Below, piece by piece: positions 60,438-64,000 of a DNA stretch of 64,000 bases (positions are counted from its first letter, which is position 1; the number at the start of each line of letters is the position of its first letter). Source of the stretch: Mycobacterium sp. D16Q14 (GTDB lineage: Bacteria > Actinomycetota > Actinomycetes > Mycobacteriales > Mycobacteriaceae); NCBI GenBank assembly GCA_002013415.1, contig MAEX01000023.1, forward strand, positions 23,561 to 87,560. Reading direction: 5' to 3'. Both the position numbers and the translations under genes were made by a program. The notes beneath the pieces are model-generated. The model searched no databases, was not told the origin of the DNA, and saw only the letters and a program-made list of their open reading frames with translations.

Positions 60438-61297
60438 ATACGAAGTGCTTCGTCGACGCGGCTGACGATCGTGCCTGGACGGTGCCGAAGCAGCTCTGAG
60501 GTCACCCGGATGATCGTCCAGTCTTCATCCGTGAGTGCGGCGGCACGGTCGATGTCCCGGGATCGCTGGCGTGCATCCGTCCAATGCTGCGCGCCGTCGA
60601 ACTCGATACCGACCTTCGCTTCTTCCCACCCCATGTCCACTCGTGCGACGAAGTCTCCGAATCTGTCGAACACTCGAATCTGTGTCTGGGGCTTGGGGAA
60701 TCCGCTGCGGACTAGAAGTAGGCGAGCACGGGTCTCTTGTGGTGACTCGGCTCCCGCGTCGACGAGTTCAAGCACCTCGCGTAGGCGCACGACGCCGCGG
60801 ACGCCCCGATGATCAGCGAGCACCGCGTGCACCTGAGAGGTCGTCAGGCTGGTCGCGTTCATCAAGGCATCGATCCGTTCTACGGCGTGGTTGATAGTCA
60901 GTCGTCGCCCCAGGTCGAACGCCGTACGTGCGGGCGTCGTGGCCTTCATGCCGTCGACCTCGGTGATTTCGTTCGCGAGTAACGAATCCTGGTGGACCGT
61001 TAGTCCGGACGGTGTCCGGTAGTTGCCACATACGAGTTCTGCGGGTCGATCGCCGTCGATCCATTTCGCACCGTGCAGTGCAGATGCCGATAGCCCAGCG
61101 ACAATGCCCAGGCGTCGCGACCAGTGCCAGGCCGCGACGGCCCGCTCGGTTGCGGTGAGCTGTGCATCTCTTGGCACGAACACGCCTGGGTACAGCTGCC
61201 GATACAAGCGGCGCAGCCGGCGTTCGGAGATTGCACCGGACGCGAGAGCGTCGGCTGAGCGGAATGGCCAGGCTGGTAATGCTGGAATCTCCCCCAT
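60392..61297 (-). CDS. AbiEi-like / DUF559 domain protein
   Basis: A 301-residue protein. The N-terminal winged-helix part (ISERRLRRLYRQLYPGVFVPRD) resembles the AbiEi antitoxin-like domain. The C-terminal part has the DUF559/Vsr-like nuclease core (VGIEFDGAQHW, DEDWTIIRVTSELL). Such proteins are common and variable in actinobacteria and are of unknown function. ATG 61297 is chosen where the family begins; a longer frame to 61537 runs through repeat copy C. The last residues (RIASLRLTTVFPPKAS) come from repeat copy B. No toxin partner gene is adjacent. Confidence 0.85.
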   Translation of the reverse strand: MGEIPALPAWPFRSADALASGAISERRLRRLYRQLYPGVFVPRDAQLTATERAVAAWHWSRRLGIVAGLSASALHGAKWIDGDRPAELVCGNYRTPSGLTVHQDSLLANEITEVDGMKATTPARTAFDLGRRLTINHAVERIDALMNATSLTTSQVHAVLADHRGVRGVVRLREVLELVDAGAESPQETRARLLLVRSGFPKPQTQIRVFDRFGDFVARVDMGWEEAKVGIEFDGAQHWTDARQRSRDIDRAAALTDEDWTIIRVTSELLRHRPGTIVSRVDEALRIASLRLTTVFPPKAS

Positions 61298-61333
61298 GGA
61301 GCGCAGCGTCTCACCGCGCTCCGACACCCTCGC

Positions 61334-61392
61334 GGTGAGTCTGCGTCTCGCGACGCTTTGGGGTGGAAAGCCGTCGTGAGGCGCAGGCCCGC
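61334..61392. repeat. Dispersed palindromic repeat, copy C (degenerate)
   Basis: GGTGAGTCTGCGTCTCGCGACG on the left and CGTCGTGAGGCGCAGGCCCGCC on the right keep the family core but with several mismatches between arms. It sits about 37 bp upstream of the DUF559 gene start, so copies B and C bracket that gene. Confidence 0.82.
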
Positions 61393-61566
61393 CAGATATT
61401 TGTGAGACAGATGTGACTATTGGGGCCTGTGAGGCTTGCCCCTGTAGAATTACAGGTGTGTAATTGGTATCGGCGCGCCTCATAGCGTGCGCAGATCGCC
61501 AACCTAGCCTTGACCTGAGGCTTAGGCGCAGGCACACCTGACGCGCGCAGAAAGGAGCAGGCCGAC

Positions 61567-62559
61567 ATGCCGAGCATCCCCCAATCGGTGTTGTGGATCG
61601 GACTGGTCGTGCTGTGGCTGTTCGTCCTGGTGCCGATGCTGATCAACAAGCGTGACGTGGTGAAGCGCACGAGTGACGTCGCCCTGGCGACGCGGGTCCT
61701 CAACGGAAAGGCCGCCAAGCTGCTGCGCCGCACCGGCCCCGCCGCCGGTCACCGCAGCGACCCAGACTTCCGCCGTGAAGACGTCGACGAACTCGAGGAC
61801 GAGGACGACGAAGACTCGACCGGAGTGATCGCGAGTGCGCCCACCGAGGAAGACAAGGACGCCGCGCAGGCCGTGAAGGCCATGGCCGTGCGCAAGGTTC
61901 GTTCCGAGAAGATCGACAGCGACGACCCCGTCGATGTCGTTGACGAAGACGCGTCCGCATTGCCGGCCGGTGAGGCCGCGCTGTCCGATGACCTCGAGGA
62001 CTTGGAGGAGGCGCCCGTCACCGACGCCAATTCGGGCACCTACGAGTACGTCGACGACACCTCAGGTCTGACCATTCCCGCCGAATCGACGCGGGAACGG
62101 CACCAGGCGCCGCCGATGTACAGCTCGTCGCGTCGCCGCCGGTTTGACCCCGACACCATGGCCAAGGAGAACGCACGCAAGTTCGCGTTCCGCAAGCGTG
62201 TGCTGATCGGTCTGGTTGCGGCCATGACCATCGCCGGTGTGGTGGCCGCGACGGCAACCAGCACTGCGTGGTGGGTATGCGGCGCACTGGCCGTGATGGC
62301 GGTGCTCTACCTGGGCTATCTGCGCCGTCAGACCCGCATCGAGGAGCAGCTGCGCCGTCGTCGCGCGGCGCGATACCAGCGAGCGCGTGTGGTCGGCGTG
62401 GAGAACGTCGCGGACCGCGAGCTCGATGTGGTTCCGCAGCGCCTGCGCCGTCCGGGAGCGGCCGTCCTCGAAATCGACGACGAGGACCCGGTTTTCGAGC
62501 ACCTGGATTACTACGACGAGCCGCGGCAGTACCGCATGCCGCACGCTGTCGGCCAGTAG
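61567..62559 (+). CDS. glpR: Divisome membrane protein GlpR/SepX
   Basis: A 330-residue membrane protein. TM1 is at residues 7-27 (SVLWIGLVVLWLFVLVPMLI), then a long acidic disordered loop (about 60-175), then two further helices (about 220-260) and a C-terminal charged tail. It corresponds to Rv0996 and to the GlpR/SepX family: in Corynebacterium GlpR is the membrane receptor for Glp, and in Streptomyces SepX supports Z-ring formation. ATG 61567 has AGAAAGGAG upstream. It lies near the MoeA/Glp gene. Confidence 0.9.
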   Translation: MPSIPQSVLWIGLVVLWLFVLVPMLINKRDVVKRTSDVALATRVLNGKAAKLLRRTGPAAGHRSDPDFRREDVDELEDEDDEDSTGVIASAPTEEDKDAAQAVKAMAVRKVRSEKIDSDDPVDVVDEDASALPAGEAALSDDLEDLEEAPVTDANSGTYEYVDDTSGLTIPAESTRERHQAPPMYSSSRRRRFDPDTMAKENARKFAFRKRVLIGLVAAMTIAGVVAATATSTAWWVCGALAVMAVLYLGYLRRQTRIEEQLRRRRAARYQRARVVGVENVADRELDVVPQRLRRPGAAVLEIDDEDPVFEHLDYYDEPRQYRMPHAVGQ

Positions 62560-62608
62560 GTATCTGATTCGGTCTGACGCGGGACGGCTGGTAAGGTCTT
62601 AGCGTCTT

Positions 62609-62684
62609 GGGGCTATAGCGCAGTTGGTAGCGCGTCTCGTTCGCATCGAGAAGGTCGGGAGTTCGATTCTCCCTAGCTCCACCA
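62609..62684 (+). tRNA. tRNA-Ala (anticodon CGC)
   Basis: A 76-nt cloverleaf. The acceptor stem GGGGCTA pairs with TAGCTCC (one G-T), the anticodon stem is TCTCG/CGAGA around the loop TTCGCAT, the T arm is GGGAGTTCGATTCTCCC, and CCA is encoded. The integrase gene ends 14 bp downstream, so its 3' end is the likely attB core of an integrated element and was rebuilt by the insertion. Confidence 0.97.
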
Positions 62685-62686
62685 AG

Positions 62687-62714
62687 AAAAACCCCCGCTA
62701 GTCGGGGGTTTTTT
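62687..62714. terminator. Bidirectional terminator between tRNA-Ala and integrase
   Basis: AAAAACCCCCG-CTAGT-CGGGGGTTTTTT is a strong stem with A- and T-runs on each side. It serves the tRNA on the plus strand and the integrase on the minus strand, and contains the integrase stop (62698-62700). Confidence 0.9.
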
Positions 62715-63939
62715 CATTTGCGCGAGGCTCACTTTTGGTCTGGGAATGCCGCAGAGATGCCGCAGGAGTTTCTTCCTGGTTCTTCTGAGCTGCGGTTATT
62801 GCGTCGTCCAGCGCACCCGCCACTTCATCTAGGTCGGCGTCGAAAAGGTCGGCATAGGTGTCCAGCGTCATCGACGCACGGGCATGTCCGAGCATCCGCT
62901 GTACAGCCTTCACATTGGCACCAGCGCTTATGGCCAAAGATGCCGCCGTGTGCCGCAAATCGTGAGGAGTGATTGTGGGGAAGGTCTCGTCGGCTTCTTG
63001 GCAGACCGACGCTGCGTGAGCGAACACCCTGTCCCGCCAGTTCGACACTCGGAGAACACCTCCGCGCAGATCGGTGAATACCAGGTCAGCTCGCTTCTTA
63101 CCTTTCATGAGAGCCGACAGCTCATCGGCTATGGCTGACGGGAACGGTACTGAACGACGTTCCCACGTCTTCGGGGTCTTCCAGTCGAGACCACCTGACT
63201 CCGTAACAGAACGGGAGATGTTCACGCGGCGGCGTCGCATATCAAAGTCTTGGACTCTGAGCGCTGCCATTTCACCCCACCGCAGGCCCGTGTAAGCGAG
63301 GAAGCGGACCACAAGTCCGTCGCGGGAGCAAGCTTCGGACAGCGCAAGAACCTGGTTGTGAGTCAAGTACCCGCGATCAGCATGCTGTCGCTTCGGCAAC
63401 TTCACGCCCTCGCAAGGGTTGCGAGGTATGCGCCCGTCTTCAACCGCCGACGCCATCACCATGCGCAAAACGTGAAACGAATTCTCGATGGTCGGAACCC
63501 CTACCTCATCTTTGACCAGTTTCGCCACCCATGCCCGTACGACGGTCGTCTTGACCTCGGAGATAGCCACTTTCGCCCAGCGGGGTTGAACATGAACTGT
63601 CCACGCAGTCTTTCGCGTTGCGGCGGTCTTCTTGGCGATGTGTCCCTGTGCGGACTCCCAGCTTCTATAAACGTCGGCAACTGTGATTTTTCCTAGGCGA
63701 GGGTCTATATGTGTGCCCGTAGTAACTTCGGAGAGGCGGTCACGGAGCCATGCTTCGGCTTCCCGCTTGACCTCGAAAACCTTGTAGCGCTCGTTAGATT
63801 CGGCGTCTACGTACCGAGCCTTCCAACGCGACTTGATGCCGTGGGCCTTTGACGGCGCTTCGGCAGTGGAACCGTCAGGCTGTTTGACCTTTTTGAACCA
63901 ACGGTCTTCGACTCCACCCCTGACGCCGCGATACACCAT
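62698..63939 (-). CDS. int: Tyrosine recombinase (phage-type integrase)
   Basis: A 413-residue site-specific recombinase of the lambda-Int family. An N-terminal AP2-like/DUF arm-binding region (about 1-65) is followed by the SAM-like core-binding domain (about 85-175), then the catalytic domain with Arg220 (TGLRWGE), His326-x-x-Arg329 (HDLRHTA), His352 (LGHA) and nucleophile Tyr362. All catalytic residues are present. It lies next to tRNA-Ala and faces into it, the usual layout of an attL end. The rest of the element is beyond the right edge. ATG 63939 is the start. Confidence 0.95.
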   Translation of the reverse strand: MVYRGVRGGVEDRWFKKVKQPDGSTAEAPSKAHGIKSRWKARYVDAESNERYKVFEVKREAEAWLRDRLSEVTTGTHIDPRLGKITVADVYRSWESAQGHIAKKTAATRKTAWTVHVQPRWAKVAISEVKTTVVRAWVAKLVKDEVGVPTIENSFHVLRMVMASAVEDGRIPRNPCEGVKLPKRQHADRGYLTHNQVLALSEACSRDGLVVRFLAYTGLRWGEMAALRVQDFDMRRRRVNISRSVTESGGLDWKTPKTWERRSVPFPSAIADELSALMKGKKRADLVFTDLRGGVLRVSNWRDRVFAHAASVCQEADETFPTITPHDLRHTAASLAISAGANVKAVQRMLGHARASMTLDTYADLFDADLDEVAGALDDAITAAQKNQEETPAASLRHSQTKSEPRANEKTPD

Positions 63940-64000
63940 GACGGGAGCCTAGTCACTGCGGGGAGGCGAAAAATGCTACCGAGTCTTTCGAACACTCGGG

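Overview
The window is a high-GC actinobacterial chromosome segment whose gene order follows the Mycobacterium tuberculosis Rv0937c-Rv0996 region as I remember it (ku, ligD, fpg-like, SDR, pgi, chorismate mutase, uvrD1, M23 peptidase, sucCD, LLM, DUF5336, perM, purN, purH, DUF1707, echA7-fadE12-accA2-accD2-fadE13-atuA, rpmF, mprAB-pepD-moaB2, mscL, SAF, ruc, formyl-THF cyclo-ligase, galU, moeA/glp, rimJ, glpR). Tandem MspA-type porins, a stand-alone cobF and the insertions between conserved blocks suggest a rapid grower, most likely the Mycobacteroides abscessus/chelonae group. The species call is inference.

Layout. 1-8.4 kb: NHEJ pair ku/ligD; DUF4873 with a frameshifted AurF-type oxygenase opposite a TetR gene; cobF; an Fpg/Nei-family glycosylase with an internal 30-bp repeat; SDR; PPK2. 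8.4-15.2 kb: accessory metabolism: a DapB-like reductase opposite an LLM oxidoreductase, a PPOX-fold protein, a decayed dehydrogenase, a CobW-type GTPase behind a Zur-like box, a DHDPS-family lyase with a class II aldolase, and an XRE-cupin regulator. 15.2-20.8 kb: pgi, a membrane protein, chorismate mutase behind a leader-peptide attenuator, uvrD1. 20.8-23.9 kb: an inserted block of secreted or membrane-anchored proteins of unknown function, one with a phospholipase A2-like cysteine pattern and a frameshift. 23.9-38.5 kb: M23 peptidase, sucCD, two LLM enzymes, DUF5336 and PerM envelope proteins, purN/purH, a BacA/SbmA-type ABC transporter, then a 25-residue peptide gene next to a JmjC/cupin-type oxygenase.

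38.5-47.7 kb is a translationally coupled acyl-CoA catabolism operon (atuA-fadE13-accD2-accA2-fadE12-echA7) on the minus strand, with a palindromic operator candidate upstream. 48-52.3 kb carries rpmF and the envelope-stress module mprA-mprB-pepD-moaB2, with TCTCAG direct repeats before mprA and pepD. 52.3-55.2 kb holds two almost identical MspA porin genes flanking a dead third copy. 55.2-62.6 kb carries mscL, SAF protein, ruc, cyclo-ligase, galU, moeA/glp, rimJ, a DUF559/AbiEi-like gene flanked by palindromic repeats, and glpR. The right end is tRNA-Ala(CGC) followed by a tyrosine integrase, the edge of an integrated element that continues beyond the window.

The most interesting signals are the aromatic-rich leaderless leader peptide with two hairpins before chorismate mutase; the small peptide with a JmjC-like oxygenase, a possible RiPP or peptide-hydroxylation system; a fold-back palindrome at a frameshift in the AurF gene; a dispersed palindromic repeat family (three copies, one read as the C-terminus of a protein); and the porin triplication. 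No CRISPR array, rRNA gene or complete insertion sequence was seen.
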